Shown here: positions 1 to 11,331 of the stretch, in pieces
Layout: the number at the start of each line of letters is the position of its first letter
How positions within the stretch are numbered: the stretch's first letter is position 1
Origin: Azolla pinnata
Lineage: Eukaryota; Streptophyta; Polypodiopsida; Salviniales; Salviniaceae
Length of the DNA: 26,025 nucleotides
Direction of reading: 5' to 3'
Assembly: GCA_037176905.1 (NCBI GenBank)
Contig: JBBBWG010029433.1
Coordinates: 1-26,025, forward strand
Translations under genes and position numbers: made by a program
Notes under the pieces: model-generated
Seen by the model: only the letters and a program-made list of their open reading frames with translations
What the model was told of the DNA's origin: nothing
The model's database searches: none

Positions 1-119
1 TTCTTCTTCACAATCAATTGGGCATGATTGTAAACTTACATATTCTTATTATGAAGAATAGTGTTTCGCGAAATAATTTCCGCGCGTTTAATGATGTGGG
101 TGGGTATTATGAGTAGTTT

Positions 120-192
120 CGATCCTGCTAGGGGTCGAACCTAGAATCTTTGGTTCCGAAGACCAACGCCTTATCCATTAGGCCACAGGATC
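120..192 (-). tRNA. tRNA-Arg (anticodon TCG)
   Basis: Read on the minus strand, a full cloverleaf is visible. The 7-bp acceptor stem is GATCCTG/CAGGATC with discriminator G at 120. The D-arm is GCC/GGC, the anticodon stem is TTGGT/ACCAA around the loop CTTCGGA, and the T-arm is CTAGG-TTCGACC-CCTAG. The anticodon TCG (positions 159 to 157) reads the arginine codon CGA. The A box (TGGCCTAATGG) and B box (GGTTCGACC) are intact, so it should be transcribed by RNA polymerase III. There is no intron and no encoded CCA, as expected for a nuclear eukaryotic tRNA. No clear T-run terminator is seen just downstream. Confidence 0.97.
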
Positions 193-408
193 GCATAAAA
201 ACCCCGCTAAAATTACCGTCCATCTAACTCGCAATAATATTGCAGGTCCCAATTCTATAACATGCCGTTTTGTAGTTTTCCACGAGACTTTTCAACAATC
301 CTCGGTTCTGGTAAGTCCTCGAAATCGTCAGACTGTGGATTAATTTCAATGAAATCTTACGTAATTGTTCCTTTATTAGTTTCTGTTCCCGATGGACTAA
401 AGCTCATT

Positions 409-675
409 CTAAGAGCACAAGTAATTAACAGTTAAGGAATTTTAAACACATTTAATTAGTCTGTTCATTTGGGAATGCTATTGCCAACGCTAACAGAAAA
501 GGCATTTCTTAAACATAGGGTGGCACTCGAACTAATGCTAATAATGCTAACCCTAATGTTAGCACTAATCCTCTAGACGCTTAACGCCACCACATTAACA
601 CTAACAGGTTGATCCTAAGAGCACAAGTAATTAATAGTTAAGGAATTTTAAACACATTTAATTAGTGTGTTCATT
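409..675. repeat. 61-bp direct repeat pair, 206 bp apart
   Basis: Positions 409-469 and 615-675 are nearly identical over 61 bp, from CTAAGAGCACAAGTAATTAA to GTTCATT, with two mismatches that I can count. The DNA between them is rich in GCTAA-like words. No gene is seen between the tRNA (192) and the ATG at 730. The second copy lies in the promoter or 5' leader of the MAPR-like gene, so it may carry part of its upstream region. A local segmental duplication is the simplest reading; a decayed mobile element is possible. Confidence 0.8.
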
Positions 676-729
676 GTTATGTTAGTAATTGAACCGTGTT
701 CATATTTCCATAAGCTGAGATCTGAGACC

Positions 730-3700
730 ATGGCAGAAGGCAGCCTCCGCCATCGCCGATCGATTTCTTCTTCTCCCTCTTCTGATGCAACCGATGGGGC
801 TTCCTCTTCACAGGGAGAGAAGGGGGAGGAGGAGGAGCAGCAGCAGCTGCAGCATCATCATCATCATCATGCAGAAGAAGAAGAGGAAGAAAAAGAAAAA
901 GAGCTTTCAAAAAGAAAGATTTCCGAGGACTGGGAAAACAGTCCCGCCCCTGCTTGCCTTGGACTTGCCATCTCTGTCTGCCTCGTTGCCATCGTCCTTT
1001 ACCTCTCCTCAGAACCTCGCATACGTCCGGTAAGCTTCATGAACTCAAAGGGATAGGTAGATAGATAGATAGCTAGATAGACAGATGGATAGATTGGTTA
1101 CATAATACAGAACAACATCGAGCGCAATCTAAGAGACCAGTGGGAACCCTTAGTGAGTGTCAAAACAGGGTTTTTTCATGTGGGTTTCATGAATTTTATG
1201 ATGTAATTTACACCCACGAGGAGGTTGGGGAGCGAGAAATAGAAACAGGGTAACCATTGACAGTTTGGGGTTTGAAATGTTGATGCATCACAGCTTGGTA
1301 TGCTCTTTTTTTTTGCCATAAACTATGATCAAGGAGGATGCTGGATCCATAATCCTTCAGGCCAAATAAAGCCTGTTTTTATCTGTGCAATCATCAAGGA
1401 GGAGCTAACTCTTGGTTGGCTGGTCTCACTGCTTGTGGAACGAGTCTTGTCGAGCCAGTAGATTTTATTATCCACACTGGAGAGCTTGAGGCATGTTTCC
1501 GAAATACTTGCATGCAGTGTTTCTTAGGGTTAGGGATGCACCCCTATTTCAGCTTATTCATCAGAAATTCAGCCAATTGATCCAGGCATAATTCTTGATG
1601 AAATTGTCCTTGATGTATTTGGAGATGGTACGGAGGTAGTATCTATAAGAGCCCTTATGTACTGCGCTCTGGATTGTATAAACTTGGAAGAGTGTAATCA
1701 ATTTTCTGTCTGGTATTACCAATTTGAATGAAAGCAGGAATGTTGCTGCTAGTTATTAGCTTCAGTTGTGTGGCCGTTTATAGTTCTTTCTTCCTCTTCT
1801 CTTGACTCAGTATCTTACAGGACAGATGACCCAGTTCTAGTGCAAATGAATTGTGTAGTTTACTGGGGTTTCTTCTTTCCTGTTAAAAAGCAAGGTATGG
1901 AGAAGGAAAATTGGAGTCGTTGGATGCCTAATGAAATCATTTGGCATGCTGCATAACATCAAGGGCTAGGCTGAGCTAGAGTCTCTTGACGATTGATGAA
2001 GATTTTTCAGGCTGCCTCAGCTTTGTCTGTGGATCTATTTCCATTGTTGGCGAAGTCAGCATCTTGAGGGTAAGGGAAATACATGTCTCAGGCAAAGTGC
2101 TTTTATATGTAAGTACAAAACAAATTCCCGAATCAAGTTAGAGCCTCCAGGATTGTTTGTGTGATTTATGGTTATATTTGCATCATTGTTAGATCGTTAT
2201 GGTGGAAGCTTTTCAAGCATTATTGCTAGTCCACATGCTTGAATGGGTTTGGGATGAACTTAGCTTGAGTTGTAGAAGCAACAATTTTGATGGGTGTTCT
2301 ACATCTCTCTTGTTTCCTAGACAACACCAATCAGTCTCCGATCCCCTGTTCGAGTGTGTTTATTCCAGAACAAGATAAAATGCTACTACTTAATACCATC
2401 ACATCTTACATTCTCACGAGTTTTGGCTCTTTGTAGAGTTTCACACTTCTTTGAACTCTCTCACATAGGTCAGGTTTTGAGACATAACATCATTCAAAAA
2501 TTATTGTGTATCATGTAGGTTCGGAAATTTATATGCCATATTAAAAGCACTGCTAGCGAAGCTGAGCAGTTACTTATGCGTATGATCTACTTAAAGAGAA
2601 TCTTTACAACAAACTAGTAATCTTATTATTAAGAGGAACAGACAAACAAGATTATACATTTATCTAGTTCTATGCATAATTGCCCTCCTTAAACCATGTC
2701 TGTATATGTCCTTGCGCAAGCTCATGACACAACTTTTGCTTCTCTCTCTATTCCCCTAGTTGTTCCTGATTATATTCCTACTGCCCTTATTCATTTCATG
2801 TTCCAGGTCTTGTCCCTGTCTCTTCTTTGATTTGTCTTCTTTCAAAGTGATTTCTGAGCAATCTCCTATAGCAACATCTTCTATCTAATTGTCATTCTAC
2901 AGGCTACAGTGGTTTTGGAATCATATATGGCCAAGTTGCATATAAACTGCAGATTGATTGACACTCGCAGTTTCTGGTCTTTCGTACTTCTGATATAACC
3001 TGAGTAACGTTTCTGATTCTTTACCTTCTATCCCTGTGTGCTCCGTGAACCCTAACCCTGGTTGTGTTCCAACTTCTGCTCTAACGGACATTCCTGTTAT
3101 TGATCATGTTGCCATGCCAAATTTCTCATGTTCCTATTTCTGTCCTAATGTACATTCTTGTTCCAGTTCCTCCATTTTCTTCTTTTATTCTAGTTAATGT
3201 TCATGTAGCGATTCCAATTTTAGATTGATCTTCTTCTGAATTCACTGAAAGTTTTCCCAATTCGCACAGATGTGACCCTTGCTACTGACCATAATAAATA
3301 TAAGGACATGCCCGATGTTTCCAACACAGTCAGGATTGACAAGCTTTTAGATCATCCTCCATATGATTGTCCCTATTGAGTCACAGCCCTGGAGAGTACT
3401 TTCGCACAGTATCATGTATGATTTATAACCTAATGGATCAGAGATTTCATGTGATGTGATTGAGTATGAGTTATAAGAGAGAGTGTATTAGACGTTCACA
3501 ACGACCTTGAGTACCTATCATCTTTGTCAAAAGAAGGATAGAACTCTTTGTTTGGTTAAGTATCATAGCCTCCACAAGATTGTAAGCAAAGGTACATGGT
3601 TGCTTGGATCCTGGACTTGCTGGAAGAAAGCACAACGGTTCATGAGAGAGCTGTTCTATGGTTGCTGTAAGAGGCAAAACATGTAATCTTTGCATGAAAA

Positions 3701-6700
3701 TAAGTATCCATAGCTAGAACTGAAGGCATAATAAAATATATAAGGACAAATAATGATCGTATAATTCAAAAATAACTAAAGACTATAGGGTGGAGATGTC
3801 TTAATGCATATTAGTGTTGGTGTCCATGGAGTGAAGACATCTAACTGTAGAAAGAAGGAAATTATGCAATATTACAATCGATTGTTTAAGTAGGATGAGA
3901 GAGAGAGTTTTAAGTTAGATCAATTTTCACGCTAAGATTGTTTTTGTAGAAACTGTGGACAAAAGAAGAACTTTCAAAATATAATGCAAGCAATGAGGAT
4001 CTTCCCATCTTATTAGGAATTCTAGGGTAAGGTTGATATATCATATGCAGTGGTTGGCTTTACTTAACCTAAGCCTTGCCCCTACTTTCACATTATTTCT
4101 GAGATGGCTTATTTGATGACTTATATTACTTGTCTTATTATAGGAGTGTCTTTGATGTTTCCAAAGGAAGATCACACTATGGAGTTGGTGGCAGTTACAA
4201 TCACTTTGCTGGAAGGTATATGGTTGTCTAGAGATTATATGTTGGGAGTGGATAGTGGTGCTGTCGGTATTTGATAGCTCAACGATATTTTTCTCCTTTT
4301 CTTATTGTGATGGTGACTGAAGTTCTCTGTTTGATTTTCTAACCCCCATATTCTGCTACATACTGGGCAAATCAACCAGATCTATATGTTTCCTCCTATT
4401 GATCTATCTAGATTCTGTCTTTATGCTAGTCAACATTTTCTGCTGGCCTGGAGTTGATAAGAGTGTAGCCTCTATGTTGTGACTAAATTTGTGCTGTTCT
4501 TATTCACCATCTGATCTCTTCTGGGAAGCCTAATTCATACACAATACTGATGAATTCTGGTTTTTATAGTGTGACTTATATAGTTCTGAGGCATCTATGG
4601 TACCTTTGTAAAACGAGAAAGTTGACTGACTGTCCTTTAGAAATCTTAGAGAATAAAACTTATCATATGTTTGGTAGGTTCTTTTATCACTCAGTAAGTC
4701 TGCAATTGAGTTGTCGAATTGGGAGTGAGCCTTTGAAATGCATATTTAATTGTTATCTAATTTTAGTTAGATGGCAAAGGTAAAGGGGCAAGCACAGATG
4801 CAGAGTATAGTGCCATTTTGGTGGTGATGACCCATTCCTAATCTGGTTAAGACATTGATTTTTAATGTTGAACAGTACCAAGCTCTAAATATTTAACAGA
4901 CGAGTGCATGGAGGATTAAACATGTTTCAATCTAAAGCATTAGTAAGGGCACATGCCCATGGAAGAAGTATGGCATGCGGCTTAGTTTGGGCTATGGATT
5001 TAAGATACAGCAGTATTGCGCATCCCAATTGCTATAATAAAGCCATTTTGTAAAAAAAGTCAAAGTCCTTCTGGCCAAACCATTTAGTTTTCTGGGATGC
5101 AGTCTAGTTTGTTAACGTTTTTGTTCTTTTATGCTCAATGTGACATTGTAAATGTCTGGTGGTTTCAACCTATGACTTAGATTGAGCATTTCTGTGGAGT
5201 TTACAGCTTAGTATATTCTGCATTTATATGATTTTTATACATGTATGGTTGAGGGATATCCTTTATCTGTTTATGTGCAAGATACATTCTAGATGTTCAA
5301 GTTATGTGCTCAAATACATTTTACTGCTGAAATGTGCTGGATGTTTCTAAAGTATTTAAAAAGCTTATTTGTTGCCTTTAGGGATGCTACACGGGCTTTT
5401 GTTTCAGGAAATTTTACTGGTATATATATCCTGCTACCCTATATATGTATCTATGGTAATTGTGAGATGAATTACTCCAAAAAAAACACGATTCCTTGCA
5501 TTGCTTTATATTCAGGTGATGGTCTGACAGATTCAGTAGTTGGTCTATCGACCATGGAGGTAATGCATGTAGACATTAGGCTAAATGTATTTATCACTGT
5601 TTATTTCATAAGTTGTTTGGCATCTTATTCTTAAGTTTGCTGTCTCTACAGATTAAAAGCTTAGTGGATTGGAGAAGCTTTTACAACAGAACATACGTGT
5701 ATCATCTTGCTCTCACACACCGGTCTTTAGCTAAGTTTGTTATCTGTGTTGATTGCATAATGGGCACCTAGCACTGGAAGGAGGATCAAGTAGATGTGCT
5801 GCATTGGGTCATTTCAAACCTGAACAAGGGTATCGGAAACTAGTCGTATGAGGTTGATAATAGCCCATCTGGCTGTCCACTTCCCAATACAAGAGAAATC
5901 CTTGATACAATCTCAAGGGACTGGGTTCTAATGTAGAGCAATGGGTGATATATTGTTGAGAAATCTTCAAGTTCTATGTTCGAGATCAAACTCTCAAGCA
6001 TTTGATAGTCATGGACTTAATAATTGCAGTTTTGGACTCTAATAGCTGAATCGTACCCTGGACCCAGGGCATTGGAGTGTGATACAATCATAAACCGATG
6101 TGCCACACTTCTTATAAGAGAACGATTGTTTTTGGGGAGTATAGGAGTCTGTTATCTAAGAGGAGTACACTTCTTTTCAGGGATCAACGCCTCAGTGCCA
6201 ACTGCTTGTTTAATGGGATCTTTCATATATGCCAACAGGATCGGCTGACAGATTTGTTTTGTTTTTTTCTATCTCAGCTTCCCTGATTGGATATCCTGGC
6301 AAATATGTTACAGATACAGGGGGAAATTGGTGGGCACGTACTACGACAGCAATGGCAACGAAACCAAGGCTTTGAGGAAGGTGGAAGCGAAGGCGAAGCT
6401 CGGAGAGAAGCTGCTGAAGCAGCAGGAGGCGGAGGAGAAGAAGTATCCCATGTGTAACTCGAGGTGGAGCCAACAACATGGGGGCGAGGTAAGTGCCCCA
6501 ACTGGTTGGTAGTACAATGCAATGTTGTTACATACATAGTAGCATACCGTCTGCATACAGCACGTATGTTGCGTATTTTAAAAGTATTTAATAAAAGAAT
6601 TATAAATACTTCAAATACATAGTTTAAGTTATAGCTGTTAACTATGTCGAATACGTCACATACAGGTTAAATATGTTTAACACGGTTTCAAGACGTTAAA

Positions 6701-7421
6701 GTACTTTAAATAATTGTACAAATTCACAGTTAATTGAACCTACATATCACTCAGATTAGTAAACGTATAAAATCTTAGATGGTAGAAAATCAATTTTCAA
6801 ATTAAAGTTGATAGAAATGACTTCAATATTACAAAATAGTAGCCCTATAAGAGATTGTTTTTGATACGTATAAATTTGGCTTTAAAAAAAATGGCAGTTC
6901 TAAAATGTTAAATAAGTGTGGAATACATCTTGAGTATTCTAAAATGTGTTCTATTTATAAAATACGTGTTTCTTAACAACATAGGTATAATGTTATATAT
7001 ATATGTGTATCATATGGATTGTTTGATAGAGTTGGGATCTGTTAAGGTTGTGTTATTGCATGAATCAATCAGGTATAATTCTATATATATATGCATATCA
7101 TATGGATTGTTTGATAGAGTTGGGATCTGTTAAGGTTGTGCTATTGCATGAATCGATCAGGTATAATGTTATATATATATATGTATATCATATGGATTGT
7201 TTGATAGAGTTGGGATCTGTTAAGGTTGTGTTATTGCATGAATGGATCAGGTGTGGTGCGATTCGGGCTACCCACGATTGGTGGCAAAGGTGGGGGAGCT
7301 GCCGCTGACTGGCAAGAAGGAGAAGCGGTGTGCATGCTTTCCTGCCGAACAGCTAGGGAAGGATGGGCTTGAGGTTTATCATGGGTGTGAACCCCTAGAC
7401 TCCACCTGCAAGGTCTCCTAA
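730..7421 (+). CDS. MAPR4: MAPR4-like membrane-anchored cytochrome b5-like heme/steroid-binding protein, 8 exons
   Basis: Exons: 730-1029, 3950-4026, 4144-4215, 5382-5419, 5516-5559, 5652-5698, 6314-6488, 7251-7421. All introns are GT-AG and all phases fit, giving 307 residues. Residues 1-74 are low-complexity, with Ser, acidic runs and six His. Residues 75-94 form one membrane segment (probably a signal anchor). Residues 101-193 are the MAPR cytochrome b5-like fold, including TKEELSKYN, LPILLGILGSVFDVSKG and HYGVGGSYNHFAGRDATRAF. Tyr144 aligns with the axial heme-ligand Tyr of the MAPR/PGRMC family, and Tyr138 with its conserved partner. The C-terminal part (194-307) has six cysteines (CNSRW, WCD, RCACF, GCEP, TCKV), as in plant MAPR4-like and neudesin-type proteins, suggesting a disulfide-bonded lumenal domain. 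The ATG at 730 is preferred over an in-frame ATG at 679 because MAEGS gives an ordinary N-terminus. Small introns and the family match make the model strong. The exact symbol rests on recalled Arabidopsis similarity. Confidence 0.9.
1030..3949 (+). other. Large intron 1 of the MAPR4-like gene
   Basis: This 2920-bp intron separates the N-terminal anchor exon from the heme domain. It is AT-rich and has stop codons in all frames at short spacing. I searched it for a missing exon: the codons for TKEELSKYN begin directly after the acceptor GTAG at 3946-3949, so none is needed. Parts between about 2300 and 3400 look vaguely like decayed retroelement sequence, but I cannot assign them. Confidence 0.8.
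1051..1094. repeat. GATA microsatellite in MAPR4-like intron 1
   Basis: An imperfect GATA/TAGA tandem repeat starts about 20 bp inside the 5' splice site (GTAAGC at 1030). It is simple-sequence DNA with no sign of function beyond its place in the intron. Confidence 0.85.
6983..7248 (+). repeat. 88-bp tandem triplication ending at the last 3' splice site of the MAPR4-like gene
   Basis: Three copies lie at 6983-7070, 7071-7158 and 7159-7248 (88, 88 and 90 bp). Each starts AGGTATAAT, has a TATATATA run and the shared core GGATTGTTTGATAGAGTTGG, and ends in TGAATSRATC. The AG that would start a fourth copy (7249-7250) is the true acceptor of exon 8 (GTGTGGTGCG at 7251). The sequence TGAATCRATCAG|GT therefore also occurs at the two internal junctions, giving two decoy acceptors. 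The copies differ at only a few bases, so the array looks recent. Confidence 0.95.
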
Positions 7422-8744
7422 TGGCACCCCTGTTTGATCTTATCTTTGGTACGTACTCGTGTGTAATATTATGTATCTGCATTTGTACATGGTCGCATTC
7501 CGTATCTTTGCTCGCTCAAACTTGAAATCTGAGATTAGTCTCATTGTTAACATCAAGCGACCGAGTTCCATCTCGTTGCGAGGCCATTAGCTGCCCTATC
7601 GGCTTGGAGAGCTTGGTTCCGCTGTGTCCATCATCATCAGGGTACATCGTAACTTGAAATATTTTATCATTAGATTATGCACTAGCTTGCATTGTCGCGA
7701 TTCTAACTTAATTTCCATGCATGGAGAGTTAAATAAATAACACAAAATTACATAGAATGGGCTTAGTATATGTGTTAATTGTACGAACTTGTTGCTCCCT
7801 TCCATGTGAGATATGGCCCAATGAATGAACACCTTCAAGGATTGGTTCGAAACTCCATCCTTGTATTGAACAAGAGTAGAATGAGGATGAATTTCAAAAA
7901 ACTTTGAGTCTTCAGAGCAATCAAAGTTTCTTTTTTGTTTCCGAAAAAAACATCATAATTTAGTGGAAAGATATATGCATATGTCGAGAGATCAATTACA
8001 GATCTCTCTATGCATATCTGTAATGTTAAATGTCTCCTATCAAGTGCTAGGAGCATATCTACATGAACTAAAAAAAAATCTCCTAAAACCTTGGTCAAAA
8101 CTGCACATGCAATACCTTGCATGAATGCTATATAAAATCCGTCTCGGAGGAGAATAGTGCCATTCCAAATGCCATAGATTGCCTAAGACTACATGACCTG
8201 GTTTTCGCTACAAAGTAAAATGAAACATTCTCAAGGTATCTTTAATGGTTTGCTTACTCGTTGCCTCAAATTGCCCTCATCGCGTATGACATCAATCCTC
8301 CCATAGGTTCCTCACTATCTCTTCTAGAGGTATGAAATTATTGTCAAATAAATCATCTTGCATAGCTTGAAAACTATCTTTTCTTTAATAGTCTCGTCGA
8401 ACGACTTCCATTCTTCTAGAATCATCAAAGTCAGTTTTGTGTTGTGTTTCATTAAATTAGTTTGATGTCAGATGATCAATACACCTGGTAAAACCGAGGA
8501 GCAATGTTTTTTTATGTCAAACTTTTGGGATTTTAAAGCCAAGCCTAGAATTTGAAGCCATAGTTATCGTCGAGGTCTTTTCGGCATGATCTAATTGAAT
8601 CTTTCTCGATTTTGAATGTTGTTCCAACGAAGAATTGGAAATTCAGAAAATTTACATAGATTGTTAGGAGGTCTCTAACAACCTAGTGATCGATTTCAGT
8701 TCAATTCTTCTTTCTTATGTCGATCAACGTTGAAACTTGAATTC
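7422..8744. other. 3' flank and intergenic DNA, no gene recognised
   Basis: After the TAA at 7419-7421 comes the 3' UTR of the MAPR4-like gene and then AT-rich DNA. The longest reading frames here (about 80-95 codons, minus strand, 7596-8122) have no recognisable motif and atypical composition. The stretch could be the decayed inside of the minus-strand LTR element suggested at 8745-9061, but I see no protease, integrase or reverse-transcriptase motif. Confidence 0.5.
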
Positions 8745-9061
8745 GCTCGAATACCACTTGTTGACCGTATGAGACTAGATTTGCAAAATGTAAATTGCAT
8801 ACTTGACAAGTGGACAAGTAAGCACAAGGATAGTGCACAATTTAATGTTTTAATGTTCAAAGTATTATCCACACTTTGTACGTAAATAAAGAGCAAACGA
8901 ATATACTATAACAAAAGAGGTACAAGTGTGATTTGGGAGCCTTCATGTAGCAGATTGGGCAGGTATCACGCATGTTCTGTATCTGCAGTTGAATCAGTAG
9001 GCTTTGACATTAAGAGCGATTAGGGTTTGGACCTTTGGCAGTTTATGAGCATCTTCCAACA
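8745..9061 (-). mobile_element. Possible LTR and primer-binding-site remnant of a copia-like retroelement
   Basis: On the minus strand, 8756-8745 reads TGGTATTCGAGC, matching 10 of 12 bases of the initiator-Met primer-binding motif TGGTATCAGAGC common in plant copia elements. Two bases upstream of it the sequence ends in CA, as an LTR should, so on the + strand the putative LTR starts TGTTG at 8759. The nearest matching CAACA end is at 9057-9061, giving an LTR of about 303 bp. No second LTR and no intact coding region were found. This could be chance. Confidence 0.25.
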
Positions 9062-9590
9062 TATCGATCTGGCATGAACTTCCTCATCGGTTGCAATAGA
9101 CCGATCCGACCAAAATTTGCAGTTTCTTCCTTTCTATTTCTTTTTCTTTATTGTTGGTTAGTCAGGTTAACAATGCCCGATTCATTTCCGCAAAGTCATG
9201 CAAGGAATGTCTGCGCCGCCTTTCTGGCATGTGATGCCTCGTTTCGCATTCTTGCTTTTGCTTGTTTTTTTCTTTTTCTTCTTTTCTTTACTAGTGCATG
9301 TTGGCCGCAACAGTGCTGGTGGTTGCAGAATCCGGAGCTTCGAGGTCAGGTCAGTTCGTTCTGAATGATCAATTATTTTGCGGCGGTTTTTCTCAAGGCG
9401 GGGTTGGATAGAAGGGAGATTTGAACAGATGTCAAACTCCCTAATCCTAAAACCCTAGCTCCATGTCTGCAAATGCGTATACTCCAGAGTTGGCTTCAAA
9501 CATGTCGACAGAATTTACTCAAAATCTGGTCCTTCAAACCTTGTTTCAGAACATTTGGATTAACACTAGATACAAAAGGATCAAATTGTC
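9062..9590. other. Intergenic DNA, no gene recognised
   Basis: A frame of 109 codons crosses 9035-9364, but it is dominated by Phe/Leu from T-rich tracts and has no family motif. Short motifs like AACCCTAG begin to appear from about 9450. I see no RNA gene and no mobile element with defined ends. Confidence 0.5.
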
Positions 9591-9642
9591 CCTAAACCCT
9601 AAACTCTAAACCCTAAACCTTAAACCCTAAACCCTAAACTTT
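9591..9642. repeat. Interstitial plant-type telomeric repeat (CCCTAAA)n
   Basis: About seven units of CCTAAAC/CCCTAAA stand in tandem with a few point changes (ACTCTAAA, ACCTTAAA). This is the Arabidopsis-type telomere repeat, here short and internal. It is the first sign of the telo-box-rich stretch that continues to about 10180. Confidence 0.9.
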
Positions 9643-9892
9643 GGTGTTGACCATTCCAGCAACACACCGACTTAAGCCCTAAACCCACGCCCCTGGTTTC
9701 ATCGCGCAATCTTCCTGGAATTCGGATGCCTTTTGCATAACCCAAAAATAGTCAGAAACGCTCTGATCATGCACGACATAGAACCGAGGCTGGCGACGAT
9801 GAATCAACAGCAGCAGTAGCAACAACAAGGGATGCTCAGTAGATCTTGGATTCGATCCGAAAACCTCGATCGGGTTTTTCTCGAGCCAGGAT

Positions 9893-10180
9893 TAGGGTTT
9901 AGCCAGAAACCCTAAGTGAGTGAGGTATGGTAGAATCTAGGGTTTTGTTCACAAACCCTAGAATCCAAGAGGATGAAGGAGGAATCTAGGGTTTAGACCA
10001 GAAACCCTAGAGATGCCTTCATCGCCTAGGGTTTCTGGTCTAAACCCTAGGCGATGAAGGAGGCTCTAGGGTTTCTGGCCATGGCCAAAACCCTAGATGA
10101 TGAAGGAGATGATGAAGGAGGTTCTAGGGTTTCTGGCCATGGCCGGAAACCCTAGATGGATGAGGAAGACTCTAGGGTTT
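9893..10180. promoter_or_regulatory. Cluster of five telo-box (AAACCCTA) hairpins upstream of the C2-domain gene
   Basis: AGGGTTT and AAACCCT alternate so that five inverted repeats form: 9936-9962, 9985-10011, 10016-10060, 10065-10097 and 10123-10156. The third is a perfect 19-bp stem (CCTTCATCGCCTAGGGTTT) with a 7-nt loop. The fourth and fifth share the loop core GGCCATGGCC. GATGAAGGAG words separate them. Telo-boxes are known plant promoter and first-exon elements bound by Myb-type telomere-repeat-binding factors, and they recruit Polycomb in some genes. The cluster precedes the likely first exon of the C2 gene. Regulatory function is inferred. Confidence 0.6.
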
Positions 10181-10211
10181 GTTCGTGTTCGTGTTCGTGT
10201 TCGTGTTCTTG
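10181..10211. repeat. GTTCGT hexanucleotide repeat
   Basis: About four to five copies of GTTCGT stand in tandem directly after the last telo-box. On the minus strand they yield an artificial Thr-Arg repeat frame, which is not a gene. Confidence 0.85.
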
Positions 10212-11230
10212 TTGTTGGAACGATGGGACCATGATGGCGCCTCTCTCTTCTGAATGGATCGATGGACAGACGCAGAGACACAGAGCCTGGGAAAGAGCTT
10301 TCGCCTTTTCTTTGCAGGTAAGCCATGTGACCTCCTCATTCCCGCATTCCGTTTCTCCGCCTCTGCTTTCCCCAGAAGCTTCTGCTTTTTCTCTTCTCTT
10401 TCTTTCTTTCCTTTCTTTCTTTTCCTTTTCTTCTGGGCTTGCTGTGCAAGAACAGGATGAATGATTTAAGGTATGCGTAAAGCGGAAAAGGAAAGAAGAG
10501 AAAGATGTATGTTTCCGCTGTTGTTCGCTTCTCCATTCTCCATTTCTGTTTTCCCATTACTGTCTCCTTCCGTTGGAGATTTTGCTTGAAGCTACGGAAC
10601 CGAATTGATGCGTCTGATGGCTTTTCTATTTGAAGATGCCTCTGATCGAAACTCCTTTTAGAAGCCTGTTTGATTTTCGGTTTTGGTTTTCTTTTCTCCG
10701 AAATTTATTTCGTGGCGTACATGAAAACCTGGTTGTGATCTTAAGAACCTCTGATGTACTGTCTTCCATCATCTGTTTGCTGATGGGTGTAGTTGGTTTG
10801 AAGCACATCTGCAAGAGAAGGTTTTTACTATACAGTGTAGCGCCCTTATTGAGAAGCTGTGCGATAGATATGGGGATTAGGTGTTTTGTGTAACGAACAT
10901 AATAGTAGATCACAGTGAGCAATCGGTCTGCTATGGAAGGATTCGAACAGAAGAAGAATGAAACACGAAACATCTTGCAACGATGCAGAGGTTGAATGTG
11001 AATGTAATGCGAAATACAATTGAATCATGATAAATCTGTAGTTTTTGCTAGAGAGTTAGTTAATCAGGATTCGGAAGGGTCGTTTTGTGGAAAAATGCGG
11101 CGAATGATAATGATATGGGCACGCTCGATGAATGATCAACAAAGACATGCATTATGAGTTGAGATGCGAATGAGTGACAGAATAAGCAATGGCATAGCTG
11201 GTAATTATGTGAGACGATTGCATCGAAGAT

Positions 11231-11322
11231 GAAATCATTGTAGGCATACAGAAGAAATCAAATTGACACAGAAATCATTGTAGGGAAATCAAATTGATGC
11301 AGAAATCATTGTAGGCATACAG
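11231..11322. repeat. Short tandem repeat, about 40-bp unit
   Basis: GAAATCATTGTAGGCATACAG followed by GAAATCAAATTGACACA is repeated. Unit 1 is 11231-11270, unit 2 (11271-11301) lacks 9 bp, and a partial third is 11302-11322. It lies inside the proposed leader intron. Confidence 0.85.
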
Positions 11323-11331
11323 CAAGGGACC

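Noticed and set aside
2300..3400. Possible retroelement polyprotein fragment in MAPR4-like intron 1
   Set aside because: Only vague Pro/Val-rich similarity to copia linker regions; no catalytic motif, no LTR and many stops.
6983..7250. CRISPR-like array
   Set aside because: Copies are contiguous with no unique spacers, and the host is a plant nuclear genome.
6918..7308. Two frames with repeated YHMDCLIELGSVKVVLLHES peptides
   Set aside because: They are translations of the intronic 88-bp triplication, out of frame with exon 8 of the MAPR4-like gene.
10093..10326. Minus-strand frame with a Thr-Arg repeat
   Set aside because: The repeat is the GTTCGT hexanucleotide read backwards; the rest is telo-box sequence.
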